A stretch of 64,000 nt of DNA from Armatimonadota bacterium (GTDB lineage: Bacteria > Armatimonadota > UBA5829 > DTJY01), in the NCBI GenBank assembly GCA_017993055.1, contig JAGONM010000004.1, forward strand, positions 94,633 through 158,632, given 5' to 3'. Below are positions 40,610-49,067 of the stretch, piece by piece (position 1 is the first letter of the stretch; the number at the start of each line of letters is the position of its first letter). The notes below the pieces were generated by a model. The model was not told where the DNA came from and searched no databases. It saw only the letters and a program-made list of their open reading frames with translations. The translations under genes and the position numbers were made by a program.

Positions 40610-42013
40610 ATGAACGAGCCATACGACCCGGTGGCTGCATACTACGACCTGCTGATCTCATGGAAGGCCCGCCTGAGGCGCGAGCGACCGCTCTTTGCCC
40701 GCGTGTTCAAGGAACACAAGGTCCGGAGGATACTCGACACCGCATGCGGGACCGGACGGCACGCATTCGCGTTCCAGGACTGGGGCTATCACGTCATCGC
40801 CGCGGATTCCAGCCCGGAGATGGTCGCGAAAGCCAGGAAGAATGCCGGCGACCGTCCGATTGCGTTTGTCGAGGCCGGGTTCACCGAGTTGGCCAAGTCG
40901 GACGGCATGTTCGACGCAGTCACCTGCCTCGGCAACTCGCTGCCTCACGTGCTCTCGGATGAGGAACTCGACGCGTCGCTCAGGTCAATGTACGATGTTC
41001 TTGTTCCGGGCGGTGCGGTCATCATCCAGAACAACAACTACGACATGATCGTCGGCAGAGCGCAGCGCTTCATGCCTATCGCGGCGCGGCGGTCGGATGG
41101 CAAGGAGTATCTCTTCCAGCGGTTCTTCGATTTCCACGGCGACACGCTCACGTTCAATCTCGTGACAATGGTCAAGGAGCGCGGCGATTGGGCGATGCAC
41201 GTACACCCGATCCCCCAGCGCGCCCTCACCAGTGGCCTGCTCGCGTCCAAGCTCGAGGCCGCCGGGTTCGAGAACGTCCGGTTCTACGGAGGATACCCGG
41301 CCAAGCCGTTCGTGTCGCTGGAGTCGGACGTCATGGTCGCCGTCGCCCGGAGACCGCACACGCTCTTCAGCGCCCCGCGTCCCGAGCCCGTCCGAGCGAT
41401 TGACGCTGTGCCGATTCGTGAGAACGGTGAACCCCTTGTGAGCCTGGAGGAAGCTGCGCCGGAGATCGAGCTGCGCGAGAAACCGGCCTGGGGTCGGAAG
41501 ACCGTCGTTGAGATGCTGCTGAGGGCAAACGCCATGCTTCCCTCCGGGCATCACCTGAAGGTGAACACTCTGCTCCGGACGCTCGATAGACAGCGTGAGG
41601 TTTACGCGAGGATCACCTCTGAAATCCAGGAGAAGCATCCTGAGTGGCCCAAGAGCCGCCTCCGCAGGGAGATCAACAAGTTCCTCGCGCCTCCGGATGC
41701 GAAGCACCCCCCGGGGCACACGACCGGGGGCGCCGTGGATGTGACCATTGTCGGACCTGAAGGTTGCGAGCTCGATATGGTCTCATCGCTTGACGGGGAG
41801 GAGAAGCCTTTCCTGGCCACCATGCCCCTCTACAGCAGGAAGGCGACGCCGCACGCAGCACGGAACCGCCAGATGCTCGCCGACGTCATGGCATCTGCGG
41901 GGTTCAGCAGCTATCCCGGCGAGTGGTGGCACTATTCCTACGGCGACAGCGCGTGGGCAGTTAGAACGGGTGCTCCGTGTGCGCTTTACGGAGCGGCCGA
42001 GATCAGCGCATGA
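40610..42013 (+). CDS. Fusion of class I SAM methyltransferase and VanX-type D-Ala-D-Ala dipeptidase (M15D)
   Basis: 467 residues. Residues about 1-245 are a class I methyltransferase: ILDTACGTGRHAFAF (SAM motif I), VIAADSSPEMVAKA (motif II), FDAVTCLGNSLPHV (motif IV). After a linker (about 250-285) residues about 290-460 match VanX/DdpX: LLRANAMLPSGHHLKVNTLLRTLDRQREVY, then zinc ligands His370 and Asp377 in PGHTTGGAVDVTI, and Glu438 with His441 in GEWWHYSYG (VanX has HSRGSAIDLTL and EWWHY). All catalytic residues are present. VanX cuts D-Ala-D-Ala. There is no signal, so the fusion is cytoplasmic. No stop or frame change separates the halves. VanX-family proteins are normally single-domain of about 200 residues. 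Confidence 0.85.
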   Translation: MNEPYDPVAAYYDLLISWKARLRRERPLFARVFKEHKVRRILDTACGTGRHAFAFQDWGYHVIAADSSPEMVAKARKNAGDRPIAFVEAGFTELAKSDGMFDAVTCLGNSLPHVLSDEELDASLRSMYDVLVPGGAVIIQNNNYDMIVGRAQRFMPIAARRSDGKEYLFQRFFDFHGDTLTFNLVTMVKERGDWAMHVHPIPQRALTSGLLASKLEAAGFENVRFYGGYPAKPFVSLESDVMVAVARRPHTLFSAPRPEPVRAIDAVPIRENGEPLVSLEEAAPEIELREKPAWGRKTVVEMLLRANAMLPSGHHLKVNTLLRTLDRQREVYARITSEIQEKHPEWPKSRLRREINKFLAPPDAKHPPGHTTGGAVDVTIVGPEGCELDMVSSLDGEEKPFLATMPLYSRKATPHAARNRQMLADVMASAGFSSYPGEWWHYSYGDSAWAVRTGAPCALYGAAEISA

Positions 42014-42072
42014 GCGGTCTCATGTGTCCGACGGGCCGCATGGATCCATAAGTATTGCCAAGGAGGAAGTAT

Positions 42073-43005
42073 ATGTCGAACACAAGCAGACGCGACCGAG
42101 TGATGGCCGCGACTCAGTGCATGCGGGCCGACCGCGTTCCCGTGAGTTTCTGGTATCATTTCCCGCTGGAGTTCCCTTCGGGAAAGCCGCTCGCCGAAGC
42201 CGAGATTGAGTTCTTCCGCAAGTACGATGTGGATTTCCTCAAGGTGATGCACGATCTCCCACTGGACCTGCCGGAGGACATGGCGGAGATCGGAGATCCC
42301 GCCGACTGGGCGAAAATCCGGCCGCTGGACCCACGGAAGGGCAACTTCGCGCATCAGTTGGAGGCCCTCAAGATAATGCGCCGCGAACTCGGTGACGACG
42401 TTATCATCATTGACACGGTCTTCAACCCGCATCACGCCGCCGGGAAGATGTGCGGCAAGAGGTTCATGGAGCACTACCGAAAACAGCCCGAAGCGGTCAT
42501 CCGGGCGCTGCGCACGATCACTGTCTCGCTGATTGACTACGCCCAGGCTTGGGTCGAGGAGGGCGGCGACGGCATCTACTACGCACTCGACGGTGCGCAG
42601 ACGACCTGCATGAGCGAGGAGGAGTACGGCAACATCTTCAAGCCGCTGGACTACATGATACTCGAGGCCGCGATGGGAGTGGGAGCCTTCAACTTCCTGC
42701 ACATCCACGGCACCGACATAATGTTCGACCTGCTGCACGACCTCCCGAACAACGTGCTCGGATGGAGCAACCGACTGACCGCCCCGACTCTCGGCGAGGC
42801 GCGGCGAATCCACCAGGGTTGCATCGCGGGAGGCATAGACGAGGAGAACATCAAGGACATGACTCCTGCCGATGTTCTACGCCAGGGCCGGTCCTCGATC
42901 GAAGACGCGGGGGCCGACGGTTTCATCCTGACCTCGGGCTGCGCCGTCCCGACCGATACGCCGGAGGAGATTCTTATGGCGATCCGGCAGTCGGTCAATG
43001 CCTGA
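42073..43005 (+). CDS. Uroporphyrinogen-decarboxylase-family protein (copy 2)
   Basis: 310 residues from the ATG at 42073 with AAGGAGGAAG upstream. SRRDRVMAATQCMRADRVPVSFWYHF at the start, DVDFLKVMHDLPLDLP, VEEGGDGIYYALDGAQTTCMSEEEY, FLHIHGTDIMFDLLHDLPNNVLGWSNRLTAPTL and ADGFILTSGCAVPTDTPEEILMAI follow the UroD/MtaA fold (PF01208); the GWSNR and TSGCxVP motifs are those of the methyltransferase side of the family. Shorter than copy 1, missing its 35-residue N-terminal lead. Substrate unknown. Confidence 0.87.
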   Translation: MSNTSRRDRVMAATQCMRADRVPVSFWYHFPLEFPSGKPLAEAEIEFFRKYDVDFLKVMHDLPLDLPEDMAEIGDPADWAKIRPLDPRKGNFAHQLEALKIMRRELGDDVIIIDTVFNPHHAAGKMCGKRFMEHYRKQPEAVIRALRTITVSLIDYAQAWVEEGGDGIYYALDGAQTTCMSEEEYGNIFKPLDYMILEAAMGVGAFNFLHIHGTDIMFDLLHDLPNNVLGWSNRLTAPTLGEARRIHQGCIAGGIDEENIKDMTPADVLRQGRSSIEDAGADGFILTSGCAVPTDTPEEILMAIRQSVNA

Positions 43006-43040
43006 CAGTCGCCGAGGGTATGCAGACTCGCACCGGGATA

Positions 43041-43069
43041 TTGCCTTACCCTTCGCCAAGTGCTATCAT
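43041..43069 (+). promoter_or_regulatory. Sigma70 promoter of the FKBP operon
   Basis: TTGCCT (43041-43046), 17-base spacer, TATCAT (43064-43069); start of transcription near 43076, supporting the GTG at 43114 as the start codon. Confidence 0.55.
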
Positions 43070-43113
43070 CATCGGTAGGTCGCGCAGTGCGCAGGTTGAT
43101 CGAAAGGGATATT

Positions 43114-43665
43114 GTGATAAAGAGATTTGCCCCGATAATACTTGTGATAGTCTTGCTGGGCGTAGGAGTAGCCTACAACACTATCATGAGACCCGCGGAG
43201 CACGCCGGTCACAACCACGCCGAGGGTGAAGCGTGCCCGCCCGAGACTCAACCCGCTGGCGGACAGGTTGAGAGCGACGCCGCGCTGGTTGTACAGGAGA
43301 TGACGACGGCGCTAAAGGACGCCAACGTGGTGACGACCCCGTCCGGCCTCAGGTATGCTGACGTCAAGGTCGGAAGCGGACCTTCGCCGAAGAAGGGCCA
43401 GGTCGTCTCCGTCCACTACACGGGCTGGCTTACGGACGGCACCGAGTTCGACAGTTCGTTGAACAGCGGAGACGAGTTCAGGTTCGAGCTGGGCATGGGC
43501 AAAGTCATTCCCGGATGGGATGAGGGTATCGCGACCATGAAGGTGGGCGGCAAGAGAAGGCTGTTCATACCACCCGATCTCGGCTACGGACAGGATGGCT
43601 ATCCCCCAATGATCCCGAGCCAGGCGACTCTCTGGTTCGAGGTCGAGTTGTTGGGCATCGAGTAG
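43114..43665 (+). CDS. Membrane-anchored FKBP-type peptidyl-prolyl isomerase, single domain
   Basis: 183 residues from the GTG at 43114 with AAGGGA upstream. An N-terminal membrane segment (about residues 4-22) anchors it outside the cytoplasm. A His-rich linker [12 protein letters not shown] could bind metal. The FKBP domain covers about 75-183: [72 protein letters not shown] and [12 protein letters not shown]. It catalyses proline isomerisation in envelope proteins. It starts an operon that continues with a second, two-domain FKBP protein. Confidence 0.92.
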   Translation: MIKRFAPIILVIVLLGVGVAYNTIMRPAEHAGHNHAEGEACPPETQPAGGQVESDAALVVQEMTTALKDANVVTTPSGLRYADVKVGSGPSPKKGQVVSVHYTGWLTDGTEFDSSLNSGDEFRFELGMGKVIPGWDEGIATMKVGGKRRLFIPPDLGYGQDGYPPMIPSQATLWFEVELLGIE

Positions 43666-43723
43666 CAGGAATCGTGCCGGTCGGCAGGAAGTGGGCACGG
43701 CCGGCCTGGAGGGCAATGCAAAG

Positions 43724-44509
43724 ATGAAGCTTACAGTCGCGCTGATCAGTTCCTTGATCGCTGCGCTTGCACTGATCGGATGTGGAAGCAGTGGGCCGGC
43801 TCTGTACGACACCGTGACGACGGCTTCCGGCCTGAAGTATCGGGACGTGTTCGTCGGGGCCGGTCGCACCCCTTTCACCGATGACGACGTGACTATTCAC
43901 TACGAAGGCAGGCTGGAGAACGGAGTCCTTTTCGCGAATACCCGCGGCGGTGATCCGTACAAGTTTACGTTTGGCAAAGGCGGTGTCATTGCCGGCCTGG
44001 AGGAGGGACTGCGGACGATGCGCGTTGGCGGAACGCGCAGGCTGATCATCCCGCCGCATCTCGGATACGGCGACGAGGGCAACTCCCAGTACGGAATCCC
44101 CGCGAACGCGACGCTCATCTATGATGTCGAGCTCGTGGACGTGGCGACGATGAACTGGGTGACGACCCCTTCCGGCCTGATGTATGCGGACGTCAACGTC
44201 GCCTACGGGCCGACGCCCGAGCCGGGCCAGAGATGCTTCGTGCACTACACGGGATGGCTGCAGGACGGCACGCAGTTCGACACCTCGCGCGACAACTACC
44301 TCTCCGAGCCCTTCTCCTTCATCCTGGGTCAGGGGCAAGTGATCGCCGGATGGGACGAGGGCGTGGCAACGATGACGGTGGGGAGTACGCGGCGACTCGT
44401 CATTCCCCCCGGACTTGCATACGGAGCGTCCGGCAGTCCCCCGAACATCCCCCCGAACGCGACGCTGACATTCGAGGTGGAACTGCTCGACATCGAGAAT
44501 CCCTTCTGA
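43724..44509 (+). CDS. FKBP-type PPIase lipoprotein with two FKBP domains
   Basis: 261 residues from the ATG at 43724, giving a lipoprotein signal [20 protein letters not shown] with the lipobox L-I-G-C. FKBP domain 1 (about 30-135): [60 protein letters not shown] domain 2 (about 142-258): [55 protein letters not shown]. Domain 1 has E and N/F changes in the active site ([12 protein letters not shown] versus HYTGWLxDGTxFD), so it may be the weaker catalyst or a chaperone part. The stop overlaps the start of the next gene (TGATG). Confidence 0.92.
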   Translation: MKLTVALISSLIAALALIGCGSSGPALYDTVTTASGLKYRDVFVGAGRTPFTDDDVTIHYEGRLENGVLFANTRGGDPYKFTFGKGGVIAGLEEGLRTMRVGGTRRLIIPPHLGYGDEGNSQYGIPANATLIYDVELVDVATMNWVTTPSGLMYADVNVAYGPTPEPGQRCFVHYTGWLQDGTQFDTSRDNYLSEPFSFILGQGQVIAGWDEGVATMTVGSTRRLVIPPGLAYGASGSPPNIPPNATLTFEVELLDIENPF

Positions 44510-45450
44510 TGCGGAGCGGGAGCATGAAGTCAGCACTCTTGGGGACTGCGGTCATCATGACGGTACTACTGTCTTCAGTTTTGGCTTTGGCCGATGACAC
44601 GCTCAAGGGGCTCGTGCCCAAGGAGATCGGCGGTTGGACGTCCGACGGCGCGGACGGCTCTTACGACCGGGACGACCTCTTCGACTATATCGACGGCGCC
44701 GCCGAGGTCTATCTGGCCTACGATTACCGGAACGCCTTTGCCCGGCGGTTCGTCAGGTCAGGTCAGCCCGCGATCACGGCCGACCTCTTCGACATGGGTT
44801 CTCCCGAAGATGCTTACGGCATATTCACCTTTGAGCGCGAGAGGGAGAGCGCCGGGATCGGTATGGACTCGGAGTACGCGTCCGGATTCCTGCGCTTCTG
44901 GAAGGGCAGGTACTTCGTCTCGATCCTTGCCGACACGGATACTCAGGAAGCGGAGAAGGCCGTGAAGAGACTCGGAATGGCTGTCGTGGACGCGATCCCC
45001 GAAGCCGGAACCAGACCGCACATCCTCGGGTTTCTGCCGGAAGACACTCTCGTTCAGACGAGCGTCAGGTACTTCCACCGAAAATCCGGTCTGGACTACC
45101 AATATTTCCTCGCGGACAAGAACATCCTGAATCTCACCGCACGGACCAACGTCTTGCTCGCCAGGTGCAAGGCTCCCGCCGGTGGAGTCGCTGAGGAAGC
45201 TACGGAAGCCCGCGTGATGGTTGTCGAATACCGGCTGCCCGTCAGCGCGGTTCATGCGTACAACTCGTTCACCCGTGCTTACCTTCCCGAGGCGAGGAGC
45301 GCGGCTCCAGTTCTGACCGAGGACGGCAAGTTCGCCGTCGCACGACGTTCCGGTCGGTACATCGTGGCTGTTTTCGAGTCGCCCACTGCTGACTTCGCGT
45401 CGGCGTTGGCGGACGGCATCATCGCGAAGATAGAGGTCGGAGATAAATGA
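44509..45450 (+). CDS. Secreted DUF6599-like protein
   Basis: 313 residues from the ATG overlapping the previous stop; an ATG at 44524 is possible. Signal peptide to about residue 28. The pattern LVPKEIGGWTSDGADGSYDRDDLFDYIDGAAEVYLAYDYRNAFARRF, then ADLFDMGSPEDAYGIFTFERE and SGFLRFWKGRYFVSIL, fits DUF6599 (PF20244), a family with no known function found mostly in Planctomycetota and related lineages. The gene is coupled both to the FKBP lipoprotein before it and, through an ATGA overlap, to the DUF362 gene after it. Confidence 0.7.
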   Translation: MRSGSMKSALLGTAVIMTVLLSSVLALADDTLKGLVPKEIGGWTSDGADGSYDRDDLFDYIDGAAEVYLAYDYRNAFARRFVRSGQPAITADLFDMGSPEDAYGIFTFERERESAGIGMDSEYASGFLRFWKGRYFVSILADTDTQEAEKAVKRLGMAVVDAIPEAGTRPHILGFLPEDTLVQTSVRYFHRKSGLDYQYFLADKNILNLTARTNVLLARCKAPAGGVAEEATEARVMVVEYRLPVSAVHAYNSFTRAYLPEARSAAPVLTEDGKFAVARRSGRYIVAVFESPTADFASALADGIIAKIEVGDK

Positions 45451-46331
45451 CGGATAGAGAACGCATCATCACCAGACGTGACTTTCTCAGAGGGGCCGCG
45501 ACTGCGGCCCTGACGGCGGCGGTGGGACTCCCGGTTGCCGCGGACCCAGCCGCCGAGAAGAAGGCGCGGGTCGTACTCATGCGAGATGAGGGAGTCTTGG
45601 ACGCCGAAGGGAAGATCAACCCCTCAGTCCTCGCGCGGATGCTCGATCAGGCAGTCGCGAAGGCGCTCGGCAAGTCGAAGGCTGCGGATGCCTGGAAGTC
45701 GCTTGTCAAGCCCTCCGACATCGTCGGTATCAAGACGAACCACTGGAACAGGCTCCCGACTCCGCCCGAGATCGAGAAGATCATCGCCGAGCGAGTGGCA
45801 TCTGCGGGCGTGTCGTCAGACAACGTGTTCTGCGACGACAGGGGCTCGAAAGACAGGTTTGCGGCGAGTACGGCCCTGATCAACGTCCGCCCGGCCAGGA
45901 CGCATCACTGGTCGGGAATCGGCGGGTGCATCAAGAACTACATCATCCTGCACCCGAAGCCCTCGGAACTGCACCCGGAGTCCTGTGCGGCCCTGGGGTC
46001 GGTCTGGCACCTGCCCGTCGTCAAGGGCAAGACTCGCCTGAACATCCTTGTGCTCCTCACTCCGCAGTTCTACGGCCGCGGCCCGCAGAACTTCGACCCG
46101 GCGAACCTGTGGGCCTACAAGGGCCTTGCAGTCTCGACCGATCCGGTGGCCTTGGACGCGGTGGGCGCGCACCTGCTTCGGGCAAAACGCATCGCTTTCT
46201 ACGGTGAAGACAAGCCGATTACCCCTACGAGCCACGTCGTCGTCGCGGACGAGAAGTACGGGCTCGGCGTGAGCGATCTTAACAAGATCGAGCTGATCAG
46301 GCTCGGCTGGAAGACCGACGTACTAATCTGA
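45447..46331 (+). CDS. Tat-exported DUF362 protein
   Basis: 294 residues; ATGA overlap with the previous gene. TRRDFLRGAATAALTAAVGL is a Tat signal. The body is DUF362 (SDIVGIKTNHWNRLPTPPEI, NVFCDDRGS, HHWSGIGGCIKNYIILHP, STDPVALDAVGAHLLR). Unlike the protein at 19862-20968 it has no ferredoxin motifs, so this is the short form. Its Tat signal indicates that a folded, perhaps metal-containing, protein is exported. Function unknown. Confidence 0.8.
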   Translation: MTDRERIITRRDFLRGAATAALTAAVGLPVAADPAAEKKARVVLMRDEGVLDAEGKINPSVLARMLDQAVAKALGKSKAADAWKSLVKPSDIVGIKTNHWNRLPTPPEIEKIIAERVASAGVSSDNVFCDDRGSKDRFAASTALINVRPARTHHWSGIGGCIKNYIILHPKPSELHPESCAALGSVWHLPVVKGKTRLNILVLLTPQFYGRGPQNFDPANLWAYKGLAVSTDPVALDAVGAHLLRAKRIAFYGEDKPITPTSHVVVADEKYGLGVSDLNKIELIRLGWKTDVLI

Positions 46332-46355
46332 TCTTCGCAGCATGGAGCACTGACT

Positions 46356-47894
46356 ATGCCTCGCATCACGCGCAGGGACTTCATGAAGGCGGCCGGCGGA
46401 TTCGTCTCCGCCGCCGCTCTGTCGCCGAATATGCTGCAGAGCGCAGTTGCCGCGGACGGGAAGAAGCTCAACATCCTCCTCTTGATGACCGATCAGCACT
46501 GCCATTCGGTGCTGGGATGTGCGGGCAACCGCGTCGTCCAGACCCCGAATCTCGACCGTCTGGCGGGCGAGGGGGCTCGATTCACCAACGCAGTCTGCGC
46601 TACCCCCTTCTGCAGCCCTACGCGCGCCTCGATGATTACCGGCAAGTGGCCACACGCCCACGGGATCGTGCAGAACATTGACGGCGCCAGGAGAAGAGGC
46701 CTAGACGACAATGTCGAGGCGACGGAGCAGATACTCTTCGACCAAGGCGTTCGGACCTTCCAGATGGGCAAATGGCATCTCGGTGAGGCTGCCGATCTCA
46801 GGTGCTATCGCAGGGAACAGGATATGCTCTCGACAGACGCGTACATTCAATCCCGCAGGGCGCTGACCCCGGACATGTGGGACAAGCCGCGCAAGGGCGA
46901 GGTGCGCATCGGCGACGTCTGCTACACCCCGGAGATGGCCGAGTATTACAAGACATGGTCCGACGGTAGACAGGGATCGGGGCAGAACCTCTCGATGATC
47001 GGGCGATCCCTGCTTCCTGCCCGGCGGAACTACGAGTCATGGCTCGCTGACAGATGCGTTGACCTGATCGAAAAGTACGGCGGGAACCAATTCATGATCA
47101 CCTGGTCCGCGAATCCGCCCCATGCGGAGTGGATCGTCCCTGACCCTTACTACGGCATGTACGACCCGGCGCGGGTGCCTCTCCCGTCGTCATGGAGCGA
47201 CCGCCCGGCCGCCTACAGAGACTGTATCGCCGCACAGATGGGCGGCATGATGGGCGAGGCGCGCGCGAGAGAGATGGTTCGGTGCTACTACGGCCAGGTC
47301 TCCATGATGGACTGGTGCATCGGCAGGATACTGGACTCACTTCGAGAGAAGGGCCTGGAGGACAACACGCTCGTCATCTTCACGAGCGATCACGGCGATA
47401 TGCAGGGCTCGCACGGCATGATCGGGAAATCGCTTCCGGGCTACTACGAGGAGATCGTCCGAGTGCCGCTCATCGTGCGCTGTCCCGGTGTCATCAAGCC
47501 CGGCACGGTCATCGATACGCACGCGAACACCGTTGATCTCGCGCCGACACTCCTCGAGTTCGCGGGCCGGAAGCCTCTAGAGGATTCCCAGGGTGTATCG
47601 CTCCGGCCGCTGCTGGAGGGTGGGGCGAAAAGCGACGACAGGCCGGGCTTCTGCGAGCGCGGGCTCGGCGACACGGGAGGCTGGAGTCGGATGGTCCGGA
47701 CCCGCGAGTGGAAGTATGCGTACTTCAGCGACGGCCGCAGGGAGCTCTTCAACCTGGCTAAGGACTCCGGTGAGGTCAAGAACCTCCGCGAAGACACGGG
47801 TGCATCGGCGGATATGAAGGCGATGCACAAGAAGCTCGTCGCCCAGGCAGAGAAGAGCAAAGACCCTGCGCTGGCGCATCTCGTCAAGGTATGA
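46356..47894 (+). CDS. Tat-exported sulfatase
   Basis: 512 residues. TRRDFMKAAGGFVSAAALS is a Tat signal. LNILLLMTDQHCHSVLG starts the alkaline-phosphatase fold, and CSPTRASMITGKWPHAHG (Cys86 to Gly101) is the sulfatase signature; Cys86 would become formylglycine. GKWHLGE, FTSDHGDMQGSHGM and the C-terminal R-T-R-E-W-K-Y-A region complete the family. It removes sulfate esters, most likely from polysaccharides. No formylglycine-generating enzyme is in the window. It is the last gene of the FKBP operon and ends before a hairpin. Confidence 0.92.
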   Translation: MPRITRRDFMKAAGGFVSAAALSPNMLQSAVAADGKKLNILLLMTDQHCHSVLGCAGNRVVQTPNLDRLAGEGARFTNAVCATPFCSPTRASMITGKWPHAHGIVQNIDGARRRGLDDNVEATEQILFDQGVRTFQMGKWHLGEAADLRCYRREQDMLSTDAYIQSRRALTPDMWDKPRKGEVRIGDVCYTPEMAEYYKTWSDGRQGSGQNLSMIGRSLLPARRNYESWLADRCVDLIEKYGGNQFMITWSANPPHAEWIVPDPYYGMYDPARVPLPSSWSDRPAAYRDCIAAQMGGMMGEARAREMVRCYYGQVSMMDWCIGRILDSLREKGLEDNTLVIFTSDHGDMQGSHGMIGKSLPGYYEEIVRVPLIVRCPGVIKPGTVIDTHANTVDLAPTLLEFAGRKPLEDSQGVSLRPLLEGGAKSDDRPGFCERGLGDTGGWSRMVRTREWKYAYFSDGRRELFNLAKDSGEVKNLREDTGASADMKAMHKKLVAQAEKSKDPALAHLVKV

Positions 47895-47922
47895 CGGTGC
47901 GCAGAGACGCGGACTGAGAGCT

Positions 47923-47957
47923 GCGAGGGGCGGGAGCCGTCGGTTCCTGCCCCTCGC
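47923..47957. terminator. Bidirectional terminator hairpin between sulfatase and sialidase genes
   Basis: A 16-bp stem (47923-47938 with 47942-47957) including two G-U pairs on the plus strand, loop GTC. The core GGGGCGGGAG resembles the hairpins at 19803 and 32542. No U-run on either side. Confidence 0.7.
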
Positions 47958-47963
47958 GCGTGC

Positions 47964-49055
47964 CTACCTTAGCGCTTTGATCGCTGCGGGATACAGGGTG
48001 GTTGATTCGATGGAGCGGCGCTCCCTCGCGTAGTAGACGGTCAGGATGCTGCCGTCCTTCAACTCGACCGAACTGGGGTAGGCGCAATCGCCCCCGATGT
48101 TGAGGATCGAGAACTGCTTCTTCGCGTCCCAGTCATTGCCCAGCCGACGGAAGATGCCCGCGACTCCGCGCACCTCTCCCGTGCCCAGCCGGTCACGATA
48201 AGCTTGGAAGACTACCCCGCTGCTGTGATACAGCAGGTTCGATGCCTGCCCCTGAAGACCCAGCCGCCTGAACGGGGTCCACGTCTTCCCGCCGTCGCGA
48301 GACCTGGTTTCATAGATGAACCCGTCGGCATTTGTCGTCCTCAGGGCGCAGATCACGTCTCCTGTGGGGAGTTGGACGAGCGCGGGCTCCTCGAACCGTA
48401 CCGGATCGTCGGAGTCGTCGTATGCGACTACGGCTATCGGTTCCTTGTCCCAGGTCAGTCCGCCGTCGCGGCTGAACGCCACCGCAGCACCCCACGTCTT
48501 GCTTCCTCTCGCCGCGCCGTATATCGGCAGGAGGAGCGTGCCGTCCTTCAATTCCAGGATCTCGTCGGAAGTGGCTTCCCACAGCCAGTCGGTGCCGATC
48601 GTCTTCGGCTCGCCGAAAGTCCTGCCGCCGTCATCTGAGCCGGACACGAGCACCTTGTTGGTCTGCTTCGCCGCCCCCGTCGTCCCGGAGTCGCGGATGA
48701 AGAAGTTCACCAGTATCCGTCCGTCACGCGTCTGCCTGATCGACGGGTCGCGGTCGTCCATTGGGGTATCGATGATCGTGACCGGCTTGCTCCACGTCTT
48801 GCCCTCGTCGGTGGAGCGGACCATCGAGATCTTCGAGTCCGGGCAGACGTGCGCCGTGCCGTTGTAGAAGACGCACAGCAGATCGCCGTTCTTCAGCTTG
48901 CACACGGACGGGAACGCGAAGTACTCCGCATCCGTGCTCTTCGCGACGATCCTGGTCTCGATGTGCCCGAGTGCCTTCTCGCGGGCAAAGATGTCGTCGC
49001 CGGGATTGACGAGACCGGCCGCCGCGTTCAGCGCTATGAGTGGGTAGATGAGCAC
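47964..49055 (-). CDS. Sialidase-like BNR-repeat protein (copy 1)
   Basis: 363 residues from a GTG with AAGGAGG upstream; the N-terminus (LIYPLIALNAAAGL) is a short Sec-type signal. At least four Asp-box repeats are visible: STDEGKTWS, SDDGGRTF, SRDGGLTWD, SRDGGKTWT. DPSIRQTRDGRILVNFFIRDS and FEEPALVQLPTGDVICALRT complete the six-bladed exo-sialidase-like propeller. Catalytic Arg and Tyr/Glu of true sialidases (GH33) cannot be assigned from this reading, so related exo-alpha hydrolases are possible. It starts 12 bases after the large GH-like gene and shares its transcript. Confidence 0.85.
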   Translation of the reverse strand: MLIYPLIALNAAAGLVNPGDDIFAREKALGHIETRIVAKSTDAEYFAFPSVCKLKNGDLLCVFYNGTAHVCPDSKISMVRSTDEGKTWSKPVTIIDTPMDDRDPSIRQTRDGRILVNFFIRDSGTTGAAKQTNKVLVSGSDDGGRTFGEPKTIGTDWLWEATSDEILELKDGTLLLPIYGAARGSKTWGAAVAFSRDGGLTWDKEPIAVVAYDDSDDPVRFEEPALVQLPTGDVICALRTTNADGFIYETRSRDGGKTWTPFRRLGLQGQASNLLYHSSGVVFQAYRDRLGTGEVRGVAGIFRRLGNDWDAKKQFSILNIGGDCAYPSSVELKDGSILTVYYARERRSIESTTLYPAAIKALR

Positions 49056-49067
49056 TTGGATACCTCC

